Assembly (NCBI GenBank): GCA_045531285.1 | Contig: JAZSDT010000070.1 | Coordinates: forward strand, 1-13,841 | From: RGIG6353 sp045531285 | Lineage (GTDB): Bacteria > Bacillota > Clostridia > Oscillospirales > SIG627 | Direction of reading: 5' to 3' | Length of the DNA: 13,841 nucleotides | In this document: one piece after another, positions 6,739-13,015 of the stretch | Numbering within the stretch: the stretch's first letter is position 1 | How the letters are laid out: every line of letters starts with the position of its first letter | The notes under the pieces: model-generated | The model's input: the letters and a program-made list of their open reading frames with translations, nothing else | Database searches by the model: none | Told to the model about the DNA's origin: nothing | Made by a program: the position numbers and the translations under genes

Positions 6739-6840
6739 AAAGCGGCTAGCAGCCGCTGGCAATGCTCGCCTATCGTAACCTTTGAGCATACTCCAACAAG
6801 GTAAAACGGCGAGGTTAATTTAATGCAATTTCCTAGCATA
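6739..6840 (+). repeat. Dispersed intergenic repeat, copy C (type 1 end)
   Basis: It begins with the same AAGCGGCTAGCAGCCGCT hairpin and closely follows copy A throughout, with about nine or ten differences over 100 bases, ending TGCAATTTCCTAGCATA. It lies between the stop codon of the small lipoprotein gene and that gene's terminator, so it would be transcribed as a structured 3' untranslated region. Confidence 0.9.
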
Positions 6841-6841
6841 T

Positions 6842-6869
6842 AAAAAAAGCACCTTCGGGTGCTTTTTTT
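6842..6869. terminator. Intrinsic terminator after repeat C
   Basis: The stem AAAAAAAGCACC / GGTGCTTTTTTT with loop TTCG, a stable tetraloop, is usable in both directions. It ends the lipoprotein-repeat transcript 38 bp before the spoIIR start codon, so any spoIIR promoter must lie within or just after it or read through it. Confidence 0.9.
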
Positions 6870-6907
6870 AGTTTTATGTTGTCAATAATACACTGAAAGG
6901 AGCTTCT

Positions 6908-7468
6908 ATGAAAAAAATACTACTTATATTTACAGCTTTTCTTTTAGTTATTTTTGCTTGCTTGACCGATACTGAAAATGCCGACTTGGCGCGCATTCAC
7001 GTTATTGCCAATTCCGATTCAGCGGAAGACGTAGAGGCGAAAATGAGGGTTTCAGATGCCGTTACACAGCTTTTGAAGAAAGAGACCTTTGACAGCATGG
7101 AGAGTATTGAATCGGGACTTAACGAAAGGCTTGACAAAATAATCTCTACAAGCGACAGAATCCTTAAAGAGTGTGGAATGAACTACGTTTCTTCAGCTCA
7201 TGTGGGAGTGCGTTATTTTGACAAAAAGACACTGGGCAATTCAAGTTTTCCTCCCGGAGATTACCTTGCTTTAACGGTAACGTTGGGCGAGGGCATGGGA
7301 CATAATTGGTGGAGCGTTATATTTCCCGATGTAAGCCTTGAAGCTTCTCTTGCCATGGGAGAGCAAGGAAGTGTGGGAAAGACGGTTATTCTGGGTAATA
7401 GCTCAATTGTAAAGATTCGGTGTCTGTTTTTTGACTTTTATAATTATATATTGACAAAGAGGGGATAA
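6908..7468 (+). CDS. spoIIR: Stage II sporulation protein R (SpoIIR)
   Basis: SpoIIR is made in the forespore and secreted into the intermembrane space, where it triggers the SpoIIGA protease to activate pro-sigma-E in the mother cell (family knowledge from Bacillus subtilis). The 186-residue product has an N-terminal hydrophobic export segment (residues 3-19), the hallmark block RIHVIANSDS (29-38) followed by the charged helix with KMRVSDAV, the PGDYLALTVTLGEG strand (116-129) and GHNWWSVIFP (131-140), all typical of the family. It is somewhat shorter than the Bacillus protein. The ribosome binding site AAAGGAGC is 6-7 nt before the ATG. In Bacillus transcription needs sigma-F; no convincing sigma-F site is visible in the 38 bp between the preceding terminator and the start. 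The promoter of the next gene overlaps its stop codon. Confidence 0.92.
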   Translation: MKKILLIFTAFLLVIFACLTDTENADLARIHVIANSDSAEDVEAKMRVSDAVTQLLKKETFDSMESIESGLNERLDKIISTSDRILKECGMNYVSSAHVGVRYFDKKTLGNSSFPPGDYLALTVTLGEGMGHNWWSVIFPDVSLEASLAMGEQGSVGKTVILGNSSIVKIRCLFFDFYNYILTKRG

Positions 7469-7479
7469 AGTAGTAAAAT
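7451..7479 (+). promoter_or_regulatory. Promoter of the LTA-synthase-family gene, inside the 3' end of spoIIR
   Basis: TTGACA (7451-7456) and TAAAAT (7474-7479) are separated by 17 bp, near-perfect vegetative consensus. The -35 lies within the last codons of spoIIR, whose stop is 7466-7468. Transcription would start near 7486, about 28 nt before the ATG at 7514. This uncouples the envelope genes from sporulation-controlled spoIIR. Confidence 0.8.
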
Positions 7480-7513
7480 ACTTCAGTAAAACAAACTTAA
7501 TAAGGAAAAAATC

Positions 7514-9526
7514 ATGCTCAAAAAATTTAATAAACTTGAAAAACTGTACGGCTTTTTTATAAGGCATACAGTGATTTTTTGCTTTATACTTTCTGTTTTT
7601 GTCAACTTGGCAGTAGAAATGCTGTGCCGTCATTCATTTGTTGACGGCATAATACATATATTTCAGTCTCCACAAGTTTTTTTGTTTAATTCTTTGGCAA
7701 TATTCACAGTTACGCTTTTGTGTCTGTTCTTCAAAAGACGAGCTTTTGCACTTGCATTATTAGTAGCTCCGTTCATTGCTCTTGCTATCGTTAACTGCGC
7801 TGTACTGTATTACAGAGTCACACCCATATCGGCTACTGATTTTGTAAAGATAAAATCAATTTTCAGCATATTTAACCTCTATCTTGAAGGATGGGTAATG
7901 GTTATAATAATTGCTGCCGTAATAACTATAGTTGCCGGTTTCGTCTTGATTTATCGCAACTCAGCACGTCGGGAACGACGCCACGTACAGGGAATAATGC
8001 TTCTTCCTTCATTTATTGTTGTGTTGGCGCTTATGTCAGAAACGTTTGTGGCAGACGGCTATCTTTCAAAAAAATTCACAAACCTTAACGATGCATATGA
8101 CGACTACGGTTTTGTGTATTGCTTTTCAAGCAGCGTGTTTGATACCGGTATAGATAAGCCTGCCGACTATTCAGGCGAAAAGGTTAATACCATCCTTGAA
8201 TCAATAAGGTCGGAGGAAACTCTTGTACCCAAAGAAAAACCGAATATAATTTTTGTACAGCTTGAATCCTTTTTCGACGTAAACAAAATCAATTCGTTGA
8301 AGTATAATACCAATCCAATTCCATTTTTCACGTTGCTAAAGGCGAATTTTCCTCACGGATATCTCGAAGTGCCATACATCGGTTCGGGTACTGCAAACGT
8401 TGAATTTGAAATAATGACGGGTATGTCGCTTGACTATTTTGGACCGGGCGAATATCCGTATAAGACAGTTCTTCAAAACAGTGCTTGCGAAAGTATAGCG
8501 TTTAATCTTAAGGAGCTTGGCTATAAGGCTCACGCAGTTCACAATCACAAGGCTTCTTTTTATGACAGAGCACACGTATTTTCCAGCTTGGGATACGACA
8601 CCTTTATTCCGCTTGAATTTATGCAGAATATGACCTATAATCCAATAGGCTGGGCAAATGACTCTGTTTTGACAAAGGAGATAATTTCGTGCCTTGACAA
8701 AACCGAGGTTCAGGACTTTGTATATGCGATAACCGTTCAGTCCCACGGAGTATATTCTCCCGAAAGGCTTGAGGGAGTTGATTATATATTCGACGTAGAA
8801 ATAACAAATCCCGAAACAGAAGTAAACGAAATCGCTTTTGAATACTATCTGACACAGATGAAAGAGGTGGACGATTTTATTGCCGACCTCATAGGACAGT
8901 TGTCTTTACGTGACGAAAAAACTGTTGTTGTGTTGTACGGTGACCATCTGCCTTATTTCGGACTCACCAACGAGGAGATGTCTAACGGCAGTGTATATCA
9001 GACAGAATACGTTATATGGTCCAATTATAACCTTGATGCCGAGGCTGTTGACCTTCATTCTTATGAGCTGTCTGCACATATTCTCGGAGAGCTTGGAATG
9101 AACAACGGTCTTATCACCAAGCTTCACCAGAATTCAAGCCGAAACGAAGAATATTATACGTCTCTTGAAATGTTGCAGTACGATATGCTTTACGGTAAAA
9201 AAGAATGCTACGGCTACGATATAGGATATACTCCGTCGGAACTGTCGCTTGGTATAGCTCCGCTTGTGATAAACGGCGTGAAGAATACCGACATGGGATT
9301 GGAAATAAGCGGTGAAATGTTTACCGAGTTTACACGAGTTAAGATAAACGGTGAAAAGCATGACGTTGTTTATATCGATACCCAAACCGTAATGGTTCCG
9401 GACGTGGATGCAGTTTACGGCGACGTTATAACTGTAATACAAACCAACGGTAAACGAACTACTTTTGCAACCAGTGACGAATTTGTTGTAGGAGGAACTT
9501 CGGAATTTAAGGAGGCTTTTGACTAA
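7514..9526 (+). CDS. LTA synthase family membrane sulfatase (phosphoglycerol transferase)
   Basis: Members of this family transfer glycerol phosphate from phosphatidylglycerol to a growing polymer outside the membrane, or make related envelope modifications. The 670-residue protein has five predicted transmembrane helices (about residues 14-37, 52-73, 78-100, 126-147, 160-180), then an extracellular sulfatase-fold domain (about 243-545). Visible motifs match Staphylococcus LtaS: IIFVQLESF with Glu251 (metal), GSGTANVEFE with Thr293 (nucleophile), QSHGVY with His411, and YGDHLPYF with Asp477 and His478 (metal). A C-terminal extension (about 580-660, with LEISGEMFTEFTRVKINGE) looks like an IPT/Ig-like beta domain and is not in LtaS itself. 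The start ATG has a modest AAGGAA 6 nt upstream. It overlaps the next gene by one base. The polymer made is unknown, so no symbol is given. Confidence 0.9.
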   Translation: MLKKFNKLEKLYGFFIRHTVIFCFILSVFVNLAVEMLCRHSFVDGIIHIFQSPQVFLFNSLAIFTVTLLCLFFKRRAFALALLVAPFIALAIVNCAVLYYRVTPISATDFVKIKSIFSIFNLYLEGWVMVIIIAAVITIVAGFVLIYRNSARRERRHVQGIMLLPSFIVVLALMSETFVADGYLSKKFTNLNDAYDDYGFVYCFSSSVFDTGIDKPADYSGEKVNTILESIRSEETLVPKEKPNIIFVQLESFFDVNKINSLKYNTNPIPFFTLLKANFPHGYLEVPYIGSGTANVEFEIMTGMSLDYFGPGEYPYKTVLQNSACESIAFNLKELGYKAHAVHNHKASFYDRAHVFSSLGYDTFIPLEFMQNMTYNPIGWANDSVLTKEIISCLDKTEVQDFVYAITVQSHGVYSPERLEGVDYIFDVEITNPETEVNEIAFEYYLTQMKEVDDFIADLIGQLSLRDEKTVVVLYGDHLPYFGLTNEEMSNGSVYQTEYVIWSNYNLDAEAVDLHSYELSAHILGELGMNNGLITKLHQNSSRNEEYYTSLEMLQYDMLYGKKECYGYDIGYTPSELSLGIAPLVINGVKNTDMGLEISGEMFTEFTRVKINGEKHDVVYIDTQTVMVPDVDAVYGDVITVIQTNGKRTTFATSDEFVVGGTSEFKEAFD

Positions 9527-10599
9527 TGAACACTATACCTCAAAACCTTAATGCACATCCCTCGGTATTTGCAGTTGACGGCAGATACCAGATCGTTACT
9601 CCCTTCGGATGTCCTGCAATAGTTTGGGCAAAGGTGGGAGGCAATACGTATTATGACGATTCCAACGGAATATTAAAGTCTAACAACTACGTTCATAAGG
9701 TAGAAGTGCCTATGCAGGAGCTTGATTCGGCAAAGGAGTATACTTTGTGCTACCGTAAGATGATAGACCGCACACCGTATTTCCCCGTAAGCGAGGATAC
9801 CGTAGAGCTTAAATATAGCTTCAAGCCTGTCGAGGGGGATAAAATTAATATTTATCATATTTCCGATGCGCACAATATGGAGGAGGCGCCTATAAAAGCA
9901 GGACAGTATTTCGGTAATGATCTTGACTTACTTATCCTGAACGGCGATATTCCCGACCATTCAGGAGATATTGCAAACTTTAATTCAATTTACAGAATTT
10001 GTTCCGGAATAACCGGCGGCACACGTCCTATCGTTTTTTCAAAAGGCAATCACGATACCAGAGGCATATACGGCGAAAGCTTTACGGAATATACTCCGTC
10101 TGACAATGGCAAACCGTATTATACCTTCCGTCTCGGAAGCCTTTGGGGACTTGTTCTGGATTGCGGAGAGGACAAGGATGACAGCCACGAGGCATATTCC
10201 TATACAACCTGTTTCCACAATTACCGCCTTAAAGAGACACAGTGGCTGGAAAACGTGATTGAAAAAGGTGAGTACAAAGCCGACGGCATAAAACACAGAA
10301 TAATCGTAAGCCACGTTCCGTTTTCTTATATACAGAAGCCTCCCTTTGATATAGAGCAGGAGCTGTACTGCCATTGGACAGAGCTGGTTTCCAACGAGAT
10401 AAAGCCCGATATACTTCTTTACGGTCATACCCATACCTGCGGTGTACATCAGCCCGGTTCGGATTTTGATGCCTACAAGCTTCAAACCTGTCCTGCCATA
10501 GTGGGAAGTCAGCCAAATCACAAGGAGCAAACCTTTATCGGCTGCGCTATAACCTTGTCCGATGGCGAGCCTGAAATAGTTTTTAATAAAAATAAATAA
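9526..10599 (+). CDS. Calcineurin-like metallophosphoesterase with N-terminal beta domain
   Basis: A 357-residue protein with the full set of metallophosphoesterase motifs: SDAH (Asp114, His116), LNGDIPD (Asp141), KGNHD (Asn175, His176), VSHVPF (His263) and GHTHTCG (His301, His303), which coordinate the two-metal centre. Residues 1-100 resemble the fibronectin-like beta-sandwich that precedes purple-acid-phosphatase-type domains. There is no signal peptide, so it is probably cytoplasmic. The ATG shares one base with the stop codon of the LTA-synthase-family gene (TAATG), with AAGGAGG (9509-9515) inside that gene, so translation is probably coupled. The pairing suggests a phosphoester substrate linked to envelope polymer or lipid metabolism, but this is inference. 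The stop codon is 7 bp before the -35 of the infC operon promoter. Confidence 0.88.
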   Translation: MNTIPQNLNAHPSVFAVDGRYQIVTPFGCPAIVWAKVGGNTYYDDSNGILKSNNYVHKVEVPMQELDSAKEYTLCYRKMIDRTPYFPVSEDTVELKYSFKPVEGDKINIYHISDAHNMEEAPIKAGQYFGNDLDLLILNGDIPDHSGDIANFNSIYRICSGITGGTRPIVFSKGNHDTRGIYGESFTEYTPSDNGKPYYTFRLGSLWGLVLDCGEDKDDSHEAYSYTTCFHNYRLKETQWLENVIEKGEYKADGIKHRIIVSHVPFSYIQKPPFDIEQELYCHWTELVSNEIKPDILLYGHTHTCGVHQPGSDFDAYKLQTCPAIVGSQPNHKEQTFIGCAITLSDGEPEIVFNKNK

Positions 10600-10606
10600 A
10601 AAACTA

Positions 10607-10635
10607 TTGACAAATATAAAAACCTATGATATACT
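10607..10635 (+). promoter_or_regulatory. Promoter of the infC-rpmI-rplT operon
   Basis: Perfect TTGACA (10607-10612), 17-bp spacer, TATACT (10630-10635) with an extended -10 TG at 10627-10628. Transcription would start near 10642, giving a leader of about 139 nt before infC. Confidence 0.88.
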
Positions 10636-10641
10636 TTTCGA

Positions 10642-10765
10642 GTAAAAAGAAGAAGAACGCTCCGTTCTCACCTGCCTGCCAAGGAGCAAGGCACGGTTAA
10701 TACAGAATTAAAAAGGGGAGTACCCTTGTATTTTGTGCGGAGAGTTTTTCTCCGCACATTTTTTT
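10642..10765 (+). promoter_or_regulatory. Probable ribosomal protein L20 leader with attenuator
   Basis: The structured leader precedes infC-rpmI-rplT, where low-GC Gram-positives carry an L20-binding autoregulatory leader. GCTCC (10659-10663) can pair with GGAGC (10683-10687), and TGCCT (10673-10677) with AGGCA (10689-10693), a crossing arrangement that would form a pseudoknot. CACGGTTAATACAG follows (10692-10705), then a small GGG/CCC hairpin. The leader ends in a strong terminator: TGTGCGGAG (10734-10742) pairs with CTCCGCACA (10750-10758), followed by seven T (10759-10765). L20 binding would favour the terminator (known for Bacillus; inferred here). Confidence 0.8.
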
Positions 10766-10780
10766 CGGAGGTGTTTTAAC

Positions 10781-11305
10781 ATTAGCGCAAAAGAACTTCT
10801 TATCAACGAGGAAATAAGAGCAGACAAGGTCAGAGTTATCGCAGCAGACGGAAGCCAGCTGGGAATTATCAGCAGAAACGAAGCACTGAATGCCGCTCAT
10901 GAGGCAGGGCTTGATTTGGTTGAAATGTCACCCAACGCAGAGCCTCCCGTGTGTAAGATAATGGACTACGGCAAGTTCCTTTACGAAAAGACCAAGAAGG
11001 AGAAGGAGTCCAAGAAGAAGCGCACAACGGTAGAGCTTAAGGAAATCAAATTCTCGTGCCGAATCGACAAGCACGACTTTGATACAAAGCTTAACCATGC
11101 GAAGAGATTTTTGTCTGAAGGCAACAAAGTAAAGATAACCATTGTGTTCTCGGGCCGAGAGATGAATCATACCCACAGAGGATATGACCTTATGGCAAGT
11201 ATCAAGGAAGAACTTGTTGATATCGGAGGCGCCGAAAAAGCTCCCTCGCTTGACGGCAGATATATGACGCTGGTTATTTCACCCAAGAAAGACGACGCAA
11301 AATAA
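10781..11305 (+). CDS. infC: Translation initiation factor IF-3
   Basis: IF-3 binds the 30S subunit, discriminates start codons and prevents premature 50S joining. The 174-residue product has the N-terminal block INEEIRADKVRVI, GLDLVEMSPNAEPPVCKIMDYGKF, the basic linker KTKKEKESKKKRT, and the C-terminal domain with EIKFSCRIDKHDF and GREMNH. The length is normal. The true start is ATT at 10781: it is followed by the conserved (M)SAKELLINEEIR, and GGAGG (10767-10771) is 9 nt upstream. No ATG or GTG exists there, and an in-frame TTG at 10733 lies inside the attenuator hairpin. AUU start codons for infC are known in other bacteria, where IF-3 represses its own translation. It is the first gene of the operon with rpmI 19 nt downstream. 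Confidence 0.95.
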   Translation: MSAKELLINEEIRADKVRVIAADGSQLGIISRNEALNAAHEAGLDLVEMSPNAEPPVCKIMDYGKFLYEKTKKEKESKKKRTTVELKEIKFSCRIDKHDFDTKLNHAKRFLSEGNKVKITIVFSGREMNHTHRGYDLMASIKEELVDIGGAEKAPSLDGRYMTLVISPKKDDAK

Positions 11306-11324
11306 ATAATAAGGAGATACAATT

Positions 11325-11522
11325 ATGGGAAAAATTAAGAGCCATAAGGCATCAGCAAAGAGATTTACTCTTACAAAGAGCGGTAAGATGAAGATGAACC
11401 ACATGGGACGCCGCCACAAGACAGGCAACAAGCCCTCAAAGCGTCTCAGAAGTCTTCGTAAGGCAGGATACATGAGCGAGTCAACAGCTCGTAACATCAA
11501 GACTATTCTTCCCTACGCATAA
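11325..11522 (+). CDS. rpmI: 50S ribosomal protein L35
   Basis: A 65-residue basic protein of the large ribosomal subunit. The N-terminal MGKIKSHKASAKRF, the central GRRHKTGNKPSKRLRSLRK and C-terminal NIKTILPYA are characteristic of L35. AAGGAG precedes the ATG by 8 nt. It is the middle gene of infC-rpmI-rplT and its expression is expected to follow the leader attenuator. Confidence 0.97.
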   Translation: MGKIKSHKASAKRFTLTKSGKMKMNHMGRRHKTGNKPSKRLRSLRKAGYMSESTARNIKTILPYA

Positions 11523-11558
11523 GGTTTGAAAGAAAGATAATATTAGGAGGAACAAGAA

Positions 11559-11912
11559 ATGGCAAGAGTAAAGCGCGCGATGATGACTCGCAAGAGAAGA
11601 AATAAAGTACTGAAGCTGGCTAAGGGTTACTGGGGTGCTAAGAGCAAGCACTTCAAGATGGCTAAACAGCAGGTAATGAAGAGCGGTAACTACGCTTTCG
11701 CAGGAAGAAAGAACAAGAAGAGAGATTTCCGTGCTCTCTGGATCACTCGTATTTCTGCACAGTGTAAGGTTAACGATATCAACTACTCAAGATTTATGAA
11801 CGGTCTTAAGAAGGCAGGTATCGACCTTAACAGAAAGATGCTTGCTGAGATTGCTGTAAGCGACAAGGATGCATTTGCAGCTCTCGTTGAAAAGGCAAAG
11901 GCAGCTCTTTAA
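11559..11912 (+). CDS. rplT: 50S ribosomal protein L20
   Basis: A 117-residue basic protein that binds 23S rRNA early in 50S assembly. It has the long basic N-terminal helix (MARVKRAMMTRKRRNKVLKLAKGYWGAKS region) and the C-terminal RISAQCKVNDINYSRFMNGLKKAGIDLNRKMLAEIA region typical of L20; the length is standard. Ribosome binding site AGGAGG is 8 nt before the ATG. L20 is the expected autoregulator of this operon through the leader at 10642-10765. Confidence 0.98.
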   Translation: MARVKRAMMTRKRRNKVLKLAKGYWGAKSKHFKMAKQQVMKSGNYAFAGRKNKKRDFRALWITRISAQCKVNDINYSRFMNGLKKAGIDLNRKMLAEIAVSDKDAFAALVEKAKAAL

Positions 11913-11940
11913 TTGAATAAACTTAGTGTTTTACAATTGA

Positions 11941-11967
11941 GCCGTGACAATCTGTCACGGCTTTTTT
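11941..11967 (+). terminator. Intrinsic terminator of the infC-rpmI-rplT operon
   Basis: A perfect 9-bp stem, GCCGTGACA (11941-11949) with TGTCACGGC (11953-11961), with a 3-nt loop and six T. It ends only 14 bp before the ATG of the next gene, whose ribosome binding site follows at once. That gene is therefore probably expressed by readthrough or from a promoter I cannot see. Confidence 0.95.
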
Positions 11968-11981
11968 GGAAAGGAATTGAA

Positions 11982-12587
11982 ATGAAAAAGATAATACTTA
12001 TTGCACTTGCAACGCTTTTGGTCTTTTCGTTTGCATCCTGTGCGGATGAGCCCGATGCAACGGTTACACCCAATGACACTCAGGTGGAAGAGCCCGGATA
12101 CGATCCCAGATTTGACAGTAAGGTTGAGGAAGTGGCGGATTGCTATTTTTCTCTTCTTACCGAGGACGGATTCGGTAACTACCTTCTTGCATTTCCCACA
12201 GAGTTTGTGGAAGGCTATCAGAAGGAGCTGGAATATGATGACGCTACCTTTGAGGAAGCTATAAACAATGCAACCTATACTCTCCACGTTAACCGTGACG
12301 AAAAGTATGCAGGATATGAATTCCATATCGAGTACAATGAAATAGATCACAAAGAGGTATCGGCAGAGGATGCTGCAGCTCTTATCAAAGACCTTTCAAT
12401 GTATTGCTATATGACACCCAGTAACATTGAAAAGGTAATGGAATATACCTATGACGTTGTAACGTACGGTTGGGACCCCGATAACGAGCAAAGAGTAATG
12501 GAGGAGCAGGAAAACAAGAAGCTCACAATGCTCTATATTAAGGAAGAAGGTTGGTTTGTTTCACCTACCAACTTTGAACTTCCGTAA
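11982..12587 (+). CDS. Putative lipoprotein of unknown function
   Basis: A 201-residue precursor with a lipoprotein signal: MKK, a hydrophobic core (4-16) and lipobox FASC with Cys20. A Thr/Pro/Asp-rich linker follows (22-42), then a soluble acidic domain (about 45-201) of mixed helix and strand containing ADCYFSLLTEDGFGNYLLAFP and ending with LYIKEEGWFVSPTNFELP. It resembles small extracytoplasmic lipoproteins of Clostridia in general, but I do not recognise a family. The start is ATG at 11982 with AAGGA 6 nt upstream; an in-frame TTG at 11913, right after rplT, would put the operon terminator inside the coding sequence and bury the signal peptide. No promoter is visible between the terminator and the start. 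Confidence 0.85.
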   Translation: MKKIILIALATLLVFSFASCADEPDATVTPNDTQVEEPGYDPRFDSKVEEVADCYFSLLTEDGFGNYLLAFPTEFVEGYQKELEYDDATFEEAINNATYTLHVNRDEKYAGYEFHIEYNEIDHKEVSAEDAAALIKDLSMYCYMTPSNIEKVMEYTYDVVTYGWDPDNEQRVMEEQENKKLTMLYIKEEGWFVSPTNFELP

Positions 12588-12625
12588 ACGCGGTAGTCGC
12601 AGCATACAATTTATAAACAAAATAG

Positions 12626-12669
12626 CAGACAGGAAATCTTCGATTAGAGATTATTCTGTCTGTTTTTTT
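12626..12669 (+). terminator. Intrinsic terminator of the lipoprotein gene
   Basis: CAGACAG (12626-12632) pairs with CTGTCTG (12656-12662), with partial inner pairing AATCT/AGATT, followed by seven T. It is 38 bp past the stop codon and directly abuts repeat copy D. Confidence 0.9.
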
Positions 12670-12670
12670 A

Positions 12671-12771
12671 TATGCTAGGAATTTGCATTAAATCAACCTC
12701 GCCGTTTTACGTTGTAGGATTATACTCAAAGCGTGGGATAGGTGAGTATTGTCAGTGGCAGCTAGCCGCTT
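12671..12771 (-). repeat. Dispersed intergenic repeat, copy D (type 1 end, inverted)
   Basis: Read on the minus strand it begins AAGCGGCTAGC and ends in the type 1 tail GAGGTTGATTTAATGCAAAT, clearly homologous to copies A and C. The terminal hairpin is imperfect here (AGTGGC with GCCGCT on the plus strand, one G-U pair), and CTCGCC is CTCACC. It is the most diverged of the type 1 copies in this window. Confidence 0.88.
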
Positions 12772-12775
12772 TTTT

Positions 12776-12875
12776 ATGGAAAATTTTTCGATTATTACGC
12801 TCTCGCCGTTTTACGTTGTAGGATTATACTCAAAGCGTGGGATAGGCGAGAATTGCGAGCGGCTGCTAGCCGCTT
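12776..12875 (-). repeat. Dispersed intergenic repeat, copy E (type 2 end, inverted)
   Basis: Directly next to copy D. On the minus strand it begins with the intact hairpin AGCGGCTAGCAGCCGCT, has the same middle as copy D (CCCACGCTTTGAGTATAATC), and ends in the type 2 tail GCGTAATAATCGAAAAATTT as in copy B. Copies D and E therefore share a middle but differ in tail. Confidence 0.88.
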
Positions 12876-12951
12876 TTTGCTAAAAAGCACCCTCCCCCTG
12901 TAAATTATCCCTTCATAAAAAACGGACTGTCGTTTTGCTATATTGAAAAAC

Positions 12952-12980
12952 TTGACAATTTTTTGCAAACGTTATATAAT
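12952..12980 (+). promoter_or_regulatory. Perfect-consensus promoter of the leucine-rich repeat gene
   Basis: TTGACA (12952-12957), 17-bp spacer, TATAAT (12975-12980), exactly the sigma-A consensus. The start would be near 12987, giving a leader of about 29 nt before the ATG at 13016. The stretch between repeat E and this promoter holds only a short AAAACG/CGTTTT inverted repeat (12920-12936 region). Confidence 0.88.
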
Positions 12981-13015
12981 TACAATGAAAAATTGTACTA
13001 TTTAGGAGAATTATT

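Noticed and set aside
6360..6839. Long minus-strand frame (about 159 codons) opposite the small lipoprotein and repeat C
   Set aside because: It runs through the repeat, the lipoprotein gene and its leader; the plus-strand gene has a ribosome binding site and lipobox, while this frame has neither motif nor start signal.
11913..11981. Start of the lipoprotein at TTG 11913
   Set aside because: It would translate through the operon terminator and place 23 residues before a clear signal peptide; ATG at 11982 has its own ribosome binding site.
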